From positions 14,419,243 to 14,483,242 of the forward strand of contig NC_045436.1 in NCBI RefSeq assembly GCF_002776525.5: 64,000 bases of DNA. The letters are read 5' to 3'. Below are positions 12,813 through 25,514 of the stretch, in pieces; within the stretch, counting starts at the first letter, position 1, and the number at the start of each line of letters is the position of its first letter. The position numbers and the translations under genes were made by a program. This DNA comes from Piliocolobus tephrosceles. Its lineage: Eukaryota; Chordata; Mammalia; Primates; Cercopithecidae. The notes under the pieces are model-generated. The model searched no databases, was not told the DNA's origin, and saw nothing but the letters and a program-made list of their open reading frames with translations.

Positions 12813-13117
12813 ATTTATTTATTTATTTACTTTGGAGACGGAGTCTCTCTCCGTCACCCAGGCTGGAGTGCAGTGGCGCCATCTTGGCTCACTGCAACCT
12901 CCAACTCCCCGGTTCAAGGGATTGTCCTGCCTCAGCCTCCTTAGAAGCTGGGATTACAGCCACCCGCCACCACGCTGACTGATTTTTGTATTTTTAGTAG
13001 AGACGGGATTTCACCATGCTGGCCAGCCTGGTCTTGAATTGCCAACCTCAAGTGATCAGCCCACCTCGGCCTCCCAAAGTTCTGGAATTACAGGCATGAG
13101 CCACATCGCCTGGCCAG
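12813..13117 (-). mobile_element. Alu, full length, antisense
   Basis: Tail (atttatttatttattta), then the right and left arms, ending gagccacatcgcctggcc. The target-site duplication tttttctgt is at 12804-12812 and 13118-13126. Confidence 0.95.
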
Positions 13118-13129
13118 TTTTTCTGTGTT

Positions 13130-14680
13130 CTTAACACACTGTGAGATTGATTAGACACCAACAACAAAAAAAGAAGAGGCTGGCCTTTTCATATCTCTTC
13201 ACTGAGATAGAACTGAATTTGCCAGCTCCCTGTCCCATACGTAGATTTAGAATGAACGTGGTCCAAAAAATCTGTTTCCCTACTTTGGTAACCATCAGTC
13301 AGATAAAGGCTATAACATGGAATCAAAGAATGTAATTGAATGGATTGGCCCAGAGAATTTATTTGGAAAGAACCATCACAGTGATATGATTCCCCCTCTC
13401 CATTACTTAGAAATAGAGGGGTCGGGACTATCTTCTTGCCCAAACACAGGCAAAGGTCTTCCAGTGGAACAGTCACAAAACTTTGAAATACGTTTCCTGC
13501 ACATGAGGACTGGTGCTCGCTTCATATCTGATGAAGACACAGCTGAATAAGGACCGAGGTTTCCGTCATGATGAGGGTACCAAGAAGGTGAGATTAACTT
13601 CTTTGATATTGGAGCCAGAAGAGTACTTTTGGGCTTCATATGGTCCTGTGAAATGTAACTGAGCCACAGTTGCTTGAGTCTTTTGATGGACCGTACCTGG
13701 AACATGCAGGAGAGAACGCCTCCATGTGGTTCTCTTGGGTCCTGTCCAAAAAGCCTGCTTTAGAGGATAGCTCAGCAGAAAGAAGATGGGGATAGATAGT
13801 GCCATAGTGCCATAGCGGGTCTCTGTCATCCCCCTGGGTCAAAGGAACAACAGAAGAGAGGAATCCAAAAAGGAACCTCCATCTCCAAAGAGCTCAAAAG
13901 AGCCTACAAGAGAAAGGATCTGCTTTCACTATTTCGAAAATCAAAACCCAAAGGCATACAGCTATGCAAGAATTGGCCTATCCCATTACATTATCACTTC
14001 CCTCTGCACAACTTTGCATGGTAACTGGAAGGAAGGGAAAAGAGTTTCACATTAAGTCAAGTTCAGAGTTTCTACTGGCCTGGTAATTACTGCAGGCATT
14101 CTAATTGCTGAAATGAATTACTTTTAATGACTAAAGTGACAAGAAGTCTTTTTAAAATTATCTTAAGGTGACCAGAGGAATCAGGAGCCTTTTAGATTTT
14201 TAATTGAGGAGGATGGTAAGATTATCCCTACTGAAAAAGTTGTGATGACAGTTAAAGCAACATGATTGTTCCACATATGGGTTGATGTTATTCAGAATAC
14301 CTGCAATATTTTAATCCATCCTGTGTTGCAAGCCTTGGATATTTTCAGGCCTGAGTTGGAGGAACAGCTATTCCTATGACTGAGTGATAATAGGTGACTT
14401 ACTTAACTTCTCTGCATCTTGGATTGTTTGTTAACATATTTAATAATAAAACATTCCAGATATACAGACATGGACAAATAGAATCAGCACACTGAAAAAC
14501 TCCAGGTGGCATCAATCACATCATAGTCCATATGAGTGTCTCCCCAAATCTTCACTCCAGAGCCCCGTGAAGCACTCAACTGTGCCACTGTCTATGGTAT
14601 CATTGCTTTCAGAGAACAGAGATAACACCACTTGATTCAAAATATTTAAAATGTGACATGGGTTTTTTTAATATTCTTAA
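13130..14680. other. unassigned sequence, no gene seen
   Basis: Several overlapping open frames of 60-100 codons occur on both strands at 13141-13842. They overlap one another and none shows a domain, so they look like chance. No repeat family recognised. Confidence 0.4.
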
Positions 14681-14684
14681 ATGT

Positions 14685-14770
14685 TCTTTATTTTTCTTAA
14701 CTTGGTATTGCTACATCGTAGATGTACATATTTAAGGGGTACATGCATGTCTTTTTAAGTACATTTTAAG
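14685..14770 (-). repeat. short L1 3' UTR fragment, antisense
   Basis: The text gtagatgtacatatttaagg followed by ggtacatgcatgtc matches the antisense 3' UTR of older L1 families. Short, therefore tentative. Confidence 0.4.
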
Positions 14771-14999
14771 GAATAAAAATTGCTGTTAAAATATTATAGT
14801 TATAGCAAAGATTTTGTGTATCTCCCAGTCATATTCCTTTTAGCCTGTCATGATTTTGTGTCCATAATTCTTTCATATTTATATAATATTAATAAAGACA
14901 ATGTATAGTTTTATTTTTAGATTTTAAAGTTTTATATATGCGGGGGCTCTTGTTGTGTCTCTTGGTGGAGCTATTTCCCCTCTGGTACCCAGGCCATCT

Positions 15000-17900
15000 A
15001 AATTCTCTGAGTCTAAGGTGGGGCTGAGTGTCACAAATTACTCAAGCAAGTGTCACAAATTACACTGGGAGTGATGGTAAGTGGAGCCATGCCTACCTTC
15101 CCATTTCTTCCTTAGACCAATCTGTTCCATGTATTGGAGCACAGGGCCATGTATTAGTCATCGCTGCAAGATATAGACTGCAGCTGGAAGGGTATTGTTC
15201 TCTTCTCAGGTTGTATTACTTTTAAGCTGGCACTTCAGTTACACCTTTCAAAAGCTGTTCCATCACTTTGTCTGGTCATAATGTGATCCTAATCCTATCC
15301 CATTAGTCCAAGGTAAAGACAGACACCAATGTAACAATGGTAAATAATGTTGTGGGGAATATCTAAGCCACCTCTTCATGAAGATTATTTGTGTATTTTC
15401 TCCCTGGTCAGGCTTGATAGTGGATGAACCACTTGCAGTCTTCAGTGGATTGCTGCTATATGACCATAACAACCTTATAACTTATTGGATGTGATAGATC
15501 CTTAGATATGTTGGCTATCTGGCTGCAAAGTGAGGTGTTCTCTCTTCACACAGAACCAGCAGCTGTTTTTCTAAGTCAGTAGATTATTCTGATGTAGATG
15601 GTCTGTATTGTGACTCTCCCACTGGGGTCAGCTATGACCTGCATATGCATTCTTTTTCCACCTGTGATACCTGTAATGCCATAAGATCTGCTGGGTCTTA
15701 TGGATCAAGTGTCAGTAATGTTAACAGGGTTGCATGCTGAACCCACTCCAGAGCCTTTTCCTTTTCCAATCCTCACTTGAAGCCTTCCATGTCACTTGAT
15801 AGATGGGGCAAGCATTATTTCCCATTGTGGAAAAGTTCCTTACAAAACCTCAAAGCCTTCTAGCTATTGATACTCCTTCTGAATGATGAAAGATGCAAGG
15901 TGAAATAATTTGACCTTCTCTATAGAGAGGATGTCATGGTATACAACAGATCACTGGATCCCTTCAAATGCCACCAGAATTTTAGTTGAATTTATCTCCT
16001 GACCTGTGGAACCTATCAGTTTAACAAGGTCTTTTATCAAATCCTTTTAATACAATGTTATACATTCAGTGGACTATTTCGATGTTCTGTAGAAGGACCA
16101 GGCAGTCCAGGTCCCTTTAGTATCTCAGTCAATGATGGGCAAGTAAACACAGCTCTTATGTAAGAGCATATATAAGTAGGAACTTTTATCTCTTCCATAT
16201 AAATGAGAACTGCTTCTGGTACAGTTTCTGAGAGAGATGAACAAGAATGAATTGGCCAGATCACTGGCCACACTGGGGTCATGCTGTTTAGCTCTAGCAA
16301 GGACATAATATCTGGCACTGAAATTATAGTTACTACCTAGCTAAGTTAGACCATGCCATATTATTTTCCAGATTCTTCCTCACCCCTATTTTTGTTGGTG
16401 ATAGGTACACCCTTCTTTATTTAACTACTTAAGGATGAGACTAATATCTGCCATTCTCCATGTGTGTGTGTGTATGTGTGTGTGTGTATGTATATTTCAT
16501 ACATGCATGTGCATTTGTCTGGGGATGGGTACATGGGTAGGGCACACTTAGAGACTTCAACTTGGCCTTCCCCACTGTGATAGCCCTTAATCCATAGGCC
16601 AAGAAAAATATATGGTGAGACTTTCCATTTCCAAGTATACTCATTTAAATTATACATTTATAGGTTGAAGAAATAACCCCTGGTTGGGCCTGTGGACACA
16701 CTGAAAGCCAGAAGTGGACCAGGATTTATTAGTTATGTGGCCCTGACATGCCCCTCTTTTCCAGTTGAGAGGAAGCTTGATGACCCTTCAGAACAGGTAA
16801 TGTCCTTGTCAACTCAAATCCTATGTTCAACTTTCCTTGAATTGTCCGGGTATTCTTTCCTTTGTAGTGCATGGTTACCTGAGTAAGTGATCGCAGGTTC
16901 CTTTGGGGAAGTATGGGAAAATTCAGGACCACACATATTTGTTGAAGTCTATGTGTTTGTCTGTGGACCCAGTCTCTCCGTACATCACTGTGTTCCAGGT
17001 TTGAAAAGCTGGCTCTGATCTGGATGTTGAGAAAGGCATCATTACTTCTTGGGGCAGCTGCCCTCAACCTCCTGATTAAAACTCCTTGATTTATTTTTTA
17101 CATGTTGATTGAGCAATACTCTGAATATCTGTCCTTCCATCTTCCTCTAGGGTCCCTAAAGTTTATGCTACCTCGCTACCACTCAAAACCGCTCTCATTG
17201 TGATAATTGTACCATCTTGTTTATTTCAGGATCCTATGATGCCCGTGACTATTAAGAAGTCCACTTCTGTAGCATTAGCTCTTATATTTAACTCTTCCCT
17301 ATCAAAGACATCAAAGATGATGGGGCTCCCCTCACTGTTCTAATTCATATCATTTTACTAAACAGAGCATTAACTTCCTCCCTTCTCCTGCCCTGAACAT
17401 AGATTTCTGCAATTATGTAGGTCTACTACAATGTGATTACTTCTTTGAGCTTTTATATCTACTATTTTACCGTCTACTATGGCAATTTTTTCATTCCTAT
17501 TCCATTACTATCTGTTTAACAAGGCCCAGTGTGCTTCTTGCTTATCATATCCTTTTAATACAATGTTATGTATTCAGTGAACTACTGTGATGTTCTGTGG
17601 AATGACCAGGCAGTCCAGGTTCATAAATACTTTCAGTTTTTTAAAAATGTCATCCTAGTAGCGGGTTTATGTCTTCTTCCTGTGTCCTTACCAGTATATT
17701 AAGGCTTGCATCATAAAGATGTGGTACCATATCAATATATTATCCCTTATCCAACTTCTTTACCCTCCACACTTCATCTATCTCTCTCAGATACAATACT
17801 ATGCAAACTCGCACAGCTCCTGCAGGAATATTGGCTCAGTACTATCAAGTCCTTTGGGGTACAGTTCCTTTTTACTTGGAGCAGGCCTAGCATTTTCTTC

Positions 17901-18900
17901 ATCAGTTTATGTTGTATCTTGGCACTTGGTATTAGCCTTGTGGCCAGGTGGGAGGTGGGCTAAGTCTTTAGGGGGATGATATTTTGTTCAAAGCAGAGCC
18001 CTCTGCATCATCTTCAAGCAAGAAAGGACAGCAGAACCTTATCAGGCAGGAGTGGGCCATTTGTGCAGGCCCCAGTGTGTTCAAGGACATTAATTCAAAT
18101 ATCCCTTTCTCAAATCTCAGGCTTCCAGTCTTTCCCAAATTGGTTCTTGGAATAGCAGACTTGCTGGATATGAAAATTCAGCCTTCTCTAAAGTACTCTA
18201 CCTTTCTAATTATGTCCTGGGCTTACTTCTCAGCTTTTCCTGACCTCTGGCTACAATGGATGGGAATCTTTTATATGCCTCCATGGAGGCCTTCTGACTC
18301 TCAGACCTTGTTTAAAATAGGTCATTGATCACTCTTAGCCTTTCCCTATATTTCACAATGCATCAGTAGTACCCAGTGGCAGCAATCAGATTCCATGTTC
18401 CTTATAACTGCCAGTGACATCCTTGAAACTCTCAATTGCCTGAGCGATTGAACCATTAGTGCCTTCCCTTTTACCATGGTTCCATTCTACTTCACTACTG
18501 GTGAAAATTGAATGACTGTACTGCTATAGCACGTCCATCTAATGTCTGTGATATGCTCTTCTTTGCCATTTCATTGTGGTCAGTGGGCCACTCAGCTTTA
18601 TAGTCACCTTATAGAGCATATGTCATAAGATCACTCCCCAAAACAACTGTAGCATCCTGGGTTTAAGGAAACAGACTCTAAATAGGTATCTGTCTTCAGG
18701 GTGTTTACATGGGAAGGATCTCAGAAGCACTACTTGTAAAAGAAGAGGAGAAGCAGGAGTGGAAAGAGGAAGAAGTTGACTTTTGATGTAGCTGCAAAAG
18801 AGGCCTGTGCTGATTGCATGAGGAGCTCTGGCACCAAGATGGGCCTTCAGAATATCCCATGTTGAGGCAAGGGCTGAGCTTCTGTACCACCACACTGGCT
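15000..18900 (-). mobile_element. probable decayed ERV-like interior, antisense
   Basis: A long run of moderately GC-richer text than its surroundings, without Alu or L1 signatures, reads like antisense interior of an old LTR retroelement (ERV-L or MaLR group). All frames are broken; the longest open stretches are about 110 codons. No LTR, primer-binding site or catalytic motif could be placed. A 72-bp segment at 16041-16112 recurs at 17549-17620. A (TG)n tract lies at 16460-16494. Assignment rests on general resemblance only. Confidence 0.3.
16041..17620 (+). repeat. diverged 72-bp direct repeat pair
   Basis: Copies at 16041-16112 and 17549-17620 differ at about 8 of 72 positions. Both are preceded at a short distance by tttaacaagg. 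The matched order implies either a local duplication or two pieces of related elements. Confidence 0.85.
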
Positions 18901-19052
18901 GCATTTGATGGCCAGTGGAGGCAAAACCTTGGTCATGCCACTTTGTTCAGGTGAAGCCAGTTCTCATGGAAAGAGTCAGTCTTCAGCAGCTAACGTTCTT
19001 GGCACCCAGCAGAATGACTACACCAGTCGTGAAACACTGTGCTACATTCTTT

Positions 19053-19343
19053 TTTTGATGGGAGGTGGACAGAGTCTCACTCAATGGCCTAGACTGGAGT
19101 GCAGTGGCATGATCTCCACTTACTGCAACGTCCACCACCCGGGTTCAAGCAATTCTCGTACCTCCGCCTCCTGAGTAGCTGAGACCACAGGAGCATGCCA
19201 CCATGCCCAGCTAACTTTTGTGTTTTCAGTAGAGACGGGGTTATGCCATGTTGGCCAGGCTAGTCTCAAACTCCTGACCTGTGATCCGCCCACCTCAGCC
19301 TCCCAAAGAGTTGGGATTACAGGCGTGAGCCACCCTGCTGGGC
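19053..19343 (-). mobile_element. Alu, full length, antisense
   Basis: Diverged right arm, then left arm ending gagccaccctgctgggc. The target-site duplication ctgtgctacattcttt (16 bp, perfect) is at 19037-19052 and 19344-19359. It sits next to the edge of a MIR. Confidence 0.95.
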
Positions 19344-19371
19344 CTGTGCTACATTCTTTACAAATATAAAC

Positions 19372-19560
19372 TCTCATAATTTTTATAAGGACCCTTTGAA
19401 GTAGATTCCATCATTTTTCATTTTTTACAAGTGAGGAATGCACAGATAACTTAGGTAATTTGTCCAAGTGGATATGACTGGGAATTGTGGCAGCCAGGAT
19501 TTGAATCCAGACAGTCTAGCTCCCAGTTAACTGCGACACATTTCCCTCAATCATTGCCTT
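19372..19560 (-). repeat. MIR SINE, antisense
   Basis: Follows the antisense MIR word order: ttacaagtgaggaatgcaca, aacttaggtaatttgtccaa, then gccaggatttgaatccagac and a ctagctcccag stretch. Confidence 0.75.
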
Positions 19561-20060
19561 TAAATTATTATACGGCATTTTGAGGATAAATTGGAATAAC
19601 ATATGTAAAGTACAGTCTACCGTGCTTCAACATTCTAGAAGCTTAATGATTAGTAAATGCAACTATTTATTTCGGTGTTCTTCATTAGCTTGTTAATTTT
19701 CTTGGTATAATATGAGCAGTAAGCAGAAACTCTATTAAGGTGTGGCTGTGAAACAGCATTAGGGCGTGGGTAGAAGCATCATGAAGAGGTTTTTAGAATA
19801 TATGCCTACCTGTCAAGTTTCAGCTGTGTTTCTCCTTGCACACTCGATTAGAAAGATGCAGAACTACCTGTTTGTGGTGTCCTGAAATAAAGACAGAGGC
19901 AATAATTGCTATCTGAAATGCAATGGATGATTATATAAGTTGCTGATTCTTGCTGTTGTCTACACAAAGAGAAAAAAATATCTTCAGGAAATAAATTAAA
20001 TTTTATTTACTTTCATAACACTTTTCATAGTTTGCTGTACTTCATATATGCTAAGTACTT

Positions 20061-20357
20061 TTTTTTTTTTTTGAGACAGAGTTTTACTCTTGTTGCTCAG
20101 GCTGGAGTGCAATGGCACAGTCACGGCTCATTGCAACCTCCGCCTCCGGGGTTCAAGCGATTTTCCTGCCTCAGCCTCCCAAGTAGCTGGGATTACAGTC
20201 GTGCACCACCACGCCCAGCAAATTTTTATATTTTTAGTAGAGACAGGGTTTCACCATATTGGCCAGGATGGTCTCGAACTCCTGACCTCAGGTGATCTAC
20301 TCGCCTCGGCCACCCAAAGTGCCGGGATTACAGGCGTGAGCCACTGCACCCGGCCTG
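20061..20357 (-). mobile_element. Alu, full length (AluS-like), antisense
   Basis: T tail, gagacagagttttactcttg, both arms, ending gagccactgcacccggcc. The imperfect 12-bp target-site duplication tgcYaagtactt is at 20049-20060 and 20358-20369. Confidence 0.95.
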
Positions 20358-20374
20358 TGCCAAGTACTTAACTG

Positions 20375-21480
20375 ATATACTTAATATAAAAAAAATTACT
20401 GTAGATATAACATTTAGAACAGGTATAGAATGCAGTAATGGTGAAAAAAAGCAGATTTGTGGGCCTCAGTTATCATTTCTAGAGGAACTGTAGATTCTGT
20501 GAGTAAATAGGTAAACAGTGTTCCAATTAGAGATTGTGTTTGGAATGCTTCACTGGAATTACTCTGAAGTTTTAACAATTTAATGTGTATCTAAGAGTAA
20601 CATTTCTGTGTTTCACTTGTGGCCTGTATTAGATCAATGGTGAAACTGCTAAAAGTTAGTACAAATATGGCCACAAATATAATACATATTTGAAATATAA
20701 TAAAAATGACTTTATTTTGTCATGCACAAATTCATCACCCTAAAAATGTCCAAGGGGCATTATTTTTGACAAAAGAAAAGTATATTGTTCAAAGTAATAT
20801 CCATTAGAACTTTCTGCAGTACTGGAAATGTTTTGTAAGATGCAGTCATTTTATCATAACAGTATATCTAGCAATAAAATTTTATTTAAATAAACACATT
20901 GAAGCATCTCTGTGGAATAGCCTAGCTGGAACAGTCATTACTACTCAGAAGATTAATCTCTTGGAAATGGAAAAATTATAAAATGTAGACATGAGTTTTC
21001 TTATCTCAGATCACAACTAAGGTTAAAATGTTTAAATTTATTTATATTGGGACATTATAATTGTTGCTGGTTATGTGGCATGATAAGCTTTGAAATGTAA
21101 GTCTCAGTGTTTGATTATCTGGGTCTGCTTGTCCAATATGATAGCTGAGAGACACTTACCTTTATTTAAATTTAAATTAATCAAAATTAAATACTAAAAG
21201 ATCAGTTCCTTAGTTGCATCAGCTACATTTCAAATACTAAATAGTAAGAAAGTAAAGCTATCTATGGGCCAGAATGTCCTGATATTTGAAAGAAGTAAGT
21301 AGTAAGGGGAAGATGCAGGGTTATGTATTTATTTGTCTTATAAGGTGGAAGAAATTTGAGGATGTTTAAACATTAATGTGAAGCAGTGAGCAGAGTGCAA
21401 GAGGTTTATCAACATAGAAAGAGACAGAAAGATCAATGTAATAAGGTTCTTGAGGAGGTGGGAAGTAACGGGTGGAGCAC
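20375..21480. other. unassigned AT-rich sequence, no gene seen
   Basis: No repeat family, exon or RNA gene recognised. Confidence 0.45.
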
Positions 21481-21501
21481 AGATAAAAGACATTAGACTT
21501 T

Positions 21502-21793
21502 GGGCCAGGTGTGGTGGCTCACACCTGTAATCTCAGCACTTTGGGAGACCGAGGTGGGCGGATAGCAAGGTCAGGAGTTCAAGACCAGCCTGACCAATAT
21601 GGTGAAATCCCGTCTCTACTAAAAATACAAAAATTAGCTGAGCATGGTGGCATGCGACTGTAGTCCCAGCTACTCAGGAGGCTGAGGCAGGAGAATCGCT
21701 TGAACCCAGGAGGTGGAGGCTGCAGTGAGCCAAGATCCCACCACTGCACTCCAGCCTAGGTAACAAAGTGAGACTCGGTCTCAAAAAAAAAAA
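21502..21793 (+). mobile_element. Alu, full length (AluS-like), sense
   Basis: Starts gggccaggtgtggtggctca, has both arms and ends in an A15 tail. A 17-bp target-site duplication with 2 mismatches is at 21485-21501 and 21794-21810. Confidence 0.95.
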
Positions 21794-21810
21794 AAAAGAT
21801 ATTGGACTTT

Positions 21811-23410
21811 GAAAAGAGAAGGGGGATTTTATTGCAAAGGAGAGAAGGAAGGACGGGGAATTGAGGAAGTTTTTATAATACGGTCCCTATTATCTTTTCC
21901 CCGATCTGAATGGAAGAATTTCCTAGAACCCACGGGGAAACAGAGGGCTCAGAAGTTAGATATGGTGGAAAACGTAAATCAGGAGATGAGCAGAGGGTGA
22001 ACCAGAAGGACTAAGGATTGCTGGCAATGTTGAGGGGTCACGTAAGGTTGGTCTTTGTCAAATTGTAGCTGCAAAGGTCTGGATGGTAGCATCATTTCCC
22101 TGCAGCTGTTGCAGCCCAGAGTAGACTAAGGGAATGAAGACAGCTGGGTTCCTCCAGGACTAATTTTTTTCAAAAAAGTTGTTTTTTTCTTTTGTTTCCC
22201 TCCAGATGCTCCATAATGCTAAATTACAGATTTGGGAAGAGTTGCAACAGTGTGGGAGCATGGGAAGGGGGAGCTCAGCTGAGCTGGAGAGAGAGCTGAA
22301 TAGCCAGGTGTCAGACTTGCACATTAAAAACAACAAGCAGAAAATCAAAGTGCCAGTGAAGCTTTAAATCACTGCCCGAGATAGTATAACTAAATCAGAG
22401 CAAGCTCTGACTTCTGGCTCCCACTCTCAGGTTGCTCCATTTCCCCATGGTTGGGGGTCAGGTACATCAACACAAATAAGTGGGTCATTTCCTTGCTTAG
22501 GGAGCCTCAAACAAAACTTTCCCGCTGTCCTGGTGTTTCACGGAGGGCATGTGGAGAGGGGAGAGAGAGGGGAAAGAGCCAGTCATGGAATAGTGCTGAG
22601 TACTGAGCCACAGCAAAGAAAGGCTCTTCAAGTTTCTTTCATCTTTCCTGTAACAAGATTTTGAAAAAAAGGAAGGCCTTTATGGAAGCTCCCAAATACA
22701 GAGACACTTGGGCTAGAAACGCAGATATACAGAAGAGCTTGGCTGGCCCGGAGGATCTGAGTCCTTGACTACAACTCCCTCCAGAGGTTGCAATGCACTT
22801 GGTCTTACACCCAGTCTTGTGTGTAAAGGGCAGCTTTTCCCAGTGAAGCTTGCCAGGTAAAGCCTTTGTAATTGCCTATAGTCAGGCCTGAAAAATCTCA
22901 CATCATTGTTTTGGCCAGGAGCTAGACTTCTCAGGAGAGTTCCAAAACCTGCAGAGGACTCTGTGCTGGTAGAAAGGTAATACATTGCAAATGCTACTTT
23001 GGAGTGAAGAAGAGATAGGTGATCACAAACAAAGAGTTATTTCCAAACAACTCTCTTTGTGATTTTCACACTGCAGTTAAAAAATCACCCGAGGATTTGT
23101 TATGAAAGCATCTTTCTTAGTCTCACCCGGAGATGTAGACTCAGTCATTTTGGAATGGGCACATAAATCCCCATTTAAAGCAAACATGCAGGTGATTCTG
23201 TTGCCAATAGTTTTAGAAAAAGTATGCATAGCAAATGGGGAGTAAAGATAAAAATCTTCCCACGTTGATATCTTCCCCTGTGTTAGAGGGACAAATTGAC
23301 ACACAGAAAGCAAAGGAAATGAAAGAAGCCTTCCACCAACAGAGGGGGAAAAAACAATGGAGGGGGCGTAATTACTGACGACATTAGCAAAGTAGATGAC
23401 ATTTGCTGGC
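21811..23410. other. unassigned sequence, one weak splice-acceptor-like site
   Basis: A pyrimidine tract at about 22181-22202 ends in cag and is followed by a frame that stays open for about 54 codons to 22367. No matching donor, poly(A) signal or homology is evident, so this is not called as an exon. Otherwise nothing recognised. Confidence 0.35.
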
Positions 23411-23414
23411 GGCT

Positions 23415-23560
23415 TTTCTACTTTCTAATTCAATCTTAATAACATTATTAGTGGCATTCTCTGGATGGCAGTTTTTAAATTCATTTTACAAAATGGGCCA
23501 CTGAGGCTCAGAATTTTAGCAACTGGACCAAGATTGCTATAACTGGTTGGAAGCCTTCAA
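23415..23560 (-). repeat. possible MIR SINE, antisense
   Basis: The text ttttacaaaatgggccactg, aggctcagaattttagcaac and a ggaccaagattgc stretch resembles antisense MIR. The remainder is too diverged to be sure. Confidence 0.45.
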
Positions 23561-23617
23561 CTTTGCCTGGTATATTTCTTATTATATTCAACCTTGTCTC
23601 CAGATCATCACTCGGGG

Positions 23618-24274
23618 TGTTACCAGCTGCGAATCCACACGGGTCTGCAGCAAATTCGATCCTTGTCTCCTTGGAGGAAAGAATAAAGCTGAGGGGCAGA
23701 AGTAGGTTTAAGGCAGAGGGAGAGACCAAGGCAAGTTTTAGAGCAGGAGTGAGATTTTATTAAAATGTTTTAAAGCAGGAATGAAAGGCAGCAAAGTATA
23801 CTTGGAAGAGGGTCAAACAGACCATTTGAGAGATCCAAGTACACCATTCAGCACTGGACTTGGGGTTTTCTACATTGGCAAGGTTGCAGGCTTTGCTTTT
23901 CTCCTCCCTTGATTCTTCCCTTGGGGTGAGCTGTCCACATGCACAGTGGCCTACCAGCATTTGGGAGGGGCCACATGTGCAGTGTGTTTACTGAGTTTGA
24001 GCACATGTTCACTTGAGCGTTTTTCCCTTGCCAGTCAAAGGTTTCCAGAAGAAGGTCATACGCAGGTTAAACTCTGCCCTTTTGCCTCTGCTTGCACATG
24101 CTTGAGCCGGCTCGCCTAACTCCTGAGTTCTTATTGGGAAACGGCTGATCATCAACTTCAGATGTTTTCTCTGTATTGGCAGACTGTCTTCCCCTGGCAC
24201 CAGCTGCAACAAAATATCATTTGAGAGAGAACATTTAATAACCATCTGACCGTCACCTGAGGGTCGCCTGACGT
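23618..24274 (-). mobile_element. solitary ERV1-type LTR, antisense
   Basis: Read on the minus strand, the segment begins with a caggcgaccctcaggtgacg block and ends with gattcgcagctggtaaca. It contains a poly(A) signal (AATAAA, plus-strand tttatt at 23756-23761) in the context expected of an LTR R region. It aligns by eye along its whole length with the LTR at 62097-62707. The first dinucleotide is eroded from TG to CG. No internal retroviral sequence adjoins it, so it is probably a solo LTR. From memory it resembles the LTR8 type; subfamily unverified. Confidence 0.8.
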
Positions 24275-24289
24275 TCCTTGAGGGGAGAC

Positions 24290-25510
24290 GGGGTCTCCTG
24301 CCCTGCCCATCTCTGCCTAGCTACCCATTCTAACAAGTGCAATATCTCTTCCTTCCCTATGTACTTCTGATAGAACAATACTCACAGAGCAGAAACCTAG
24401 AGGTCTAATTTGAATCATTCTCGCTGATTTTGCCTTGCTTTCTCCTTCTTTTTCTCCTTGTTTCTACTCTAAGACTTTCACGCAGTAATACCCCTATTTT
24501 AGCTTGAGTTCATTTTTCTATGTATCCCAGTAACATTGATCTTCTATTCTGACCTCTCTTGTTAGCAGATTCCAAGTGGCCACATTAAACAAGCAAGAAA
24601 ACAAACACTGGAATAAAACACTAAAATCTATCATGGAATAAGGTTTTAATGTCTCAGTTTAATTTTTTATTTAAAATAAAAGTTGTTCATTTCTAATGAA
24701 AACCAAAACAAAGTTGAAAGCTTTGATAAGACCTGGTCACTCCTGGCTTTAAAATAACATTCAAATTTATCTCTTTTGAACTTTTAAAACTTCATTACTT
24801 ATTTTGAAAAGTTACATATTTTTTTGTCTCTCTAAGATTTTCTAAATTTCCCAAGGGATTTGTCACCTAGCCAGTAACCAATGAATGCCTTCTGTTGTAT
24901 AGATTTGTAAGGATTTTAACACAGAAAAGTAGGCCATTTATTTTCAGATTGATACAGTCAATTCAAAAACTGCATAAACACTAATTTTTACATCCCAGTT
25001 ATTCTCAGAAAATTAATCTAAACTGGAATGTGCCAAAAGTAAGAAAATGAGTTGGCTGGATGCACACTGAAATAAATCTTTATCCTAGCCTGAAGGGGTT
25101 TGCTTACATGATCCTAAAGTAGATCCATAGCCAACAAATTTAATTTCAGATTGCTTTAACTTCAGCAAAGAGACATTCAATTGTCTGCCCCAATAGAGAG
25201 GAAATATTTGCAAAATATTATTTATAAAGCTCCTCAAACAAAAGTGGTTTCTTTTTTTTAGAAATATAACTTACTTGGTTTTTGGAAGCCAAATGCTTGG
25301 CTTTACTTGATGAGAGCATTAAGTGGGCTCTGCTCAGCTTTCAGAGGACAATGCATGATATTATTATTTTTTCCCTGTATGGCATTCAAGAATATTCTAA
25401 AGCTATTAAATTCATGATTCTCAATCATTTTATATCTTGGAATTGGGAAATAGTGTTGATGAATAAAACCAAACTCCATAAAATATTTGAAGAGATCTAT
25501 TATGAGCCTC
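24290..25510. other. unassigned AT-rich sequence, no gene seen
   Basis: Open frames near 25282-25518 on both strands overlap each other and carry no recognised domain. No repeat family identified. Confidence 0.45.
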
Positions 25511-25514
25511 AAAT

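Noticed and set aside
12754..12982. Alu-derived open frames here and at about 20.0-20.4, 40.7-41.0, 43.6-43.8, 59.3-59.7 and 61.1-61.4 kb
   Set aside because: They translate Alu arms. Such frames recur in any Alu-rich window and show no other gene signal.
13513..13523. gtgctcgcttc, identical to the start of U6 snRNA
   Set aside because: The match ends after 11 bases and the rest of U6 is absent.
6890..18900. An intact endogenous retrovirus
   Set aside because: Only broken, LTR-less ERV-like text is seen, with no long open frame and no paired LTRs.
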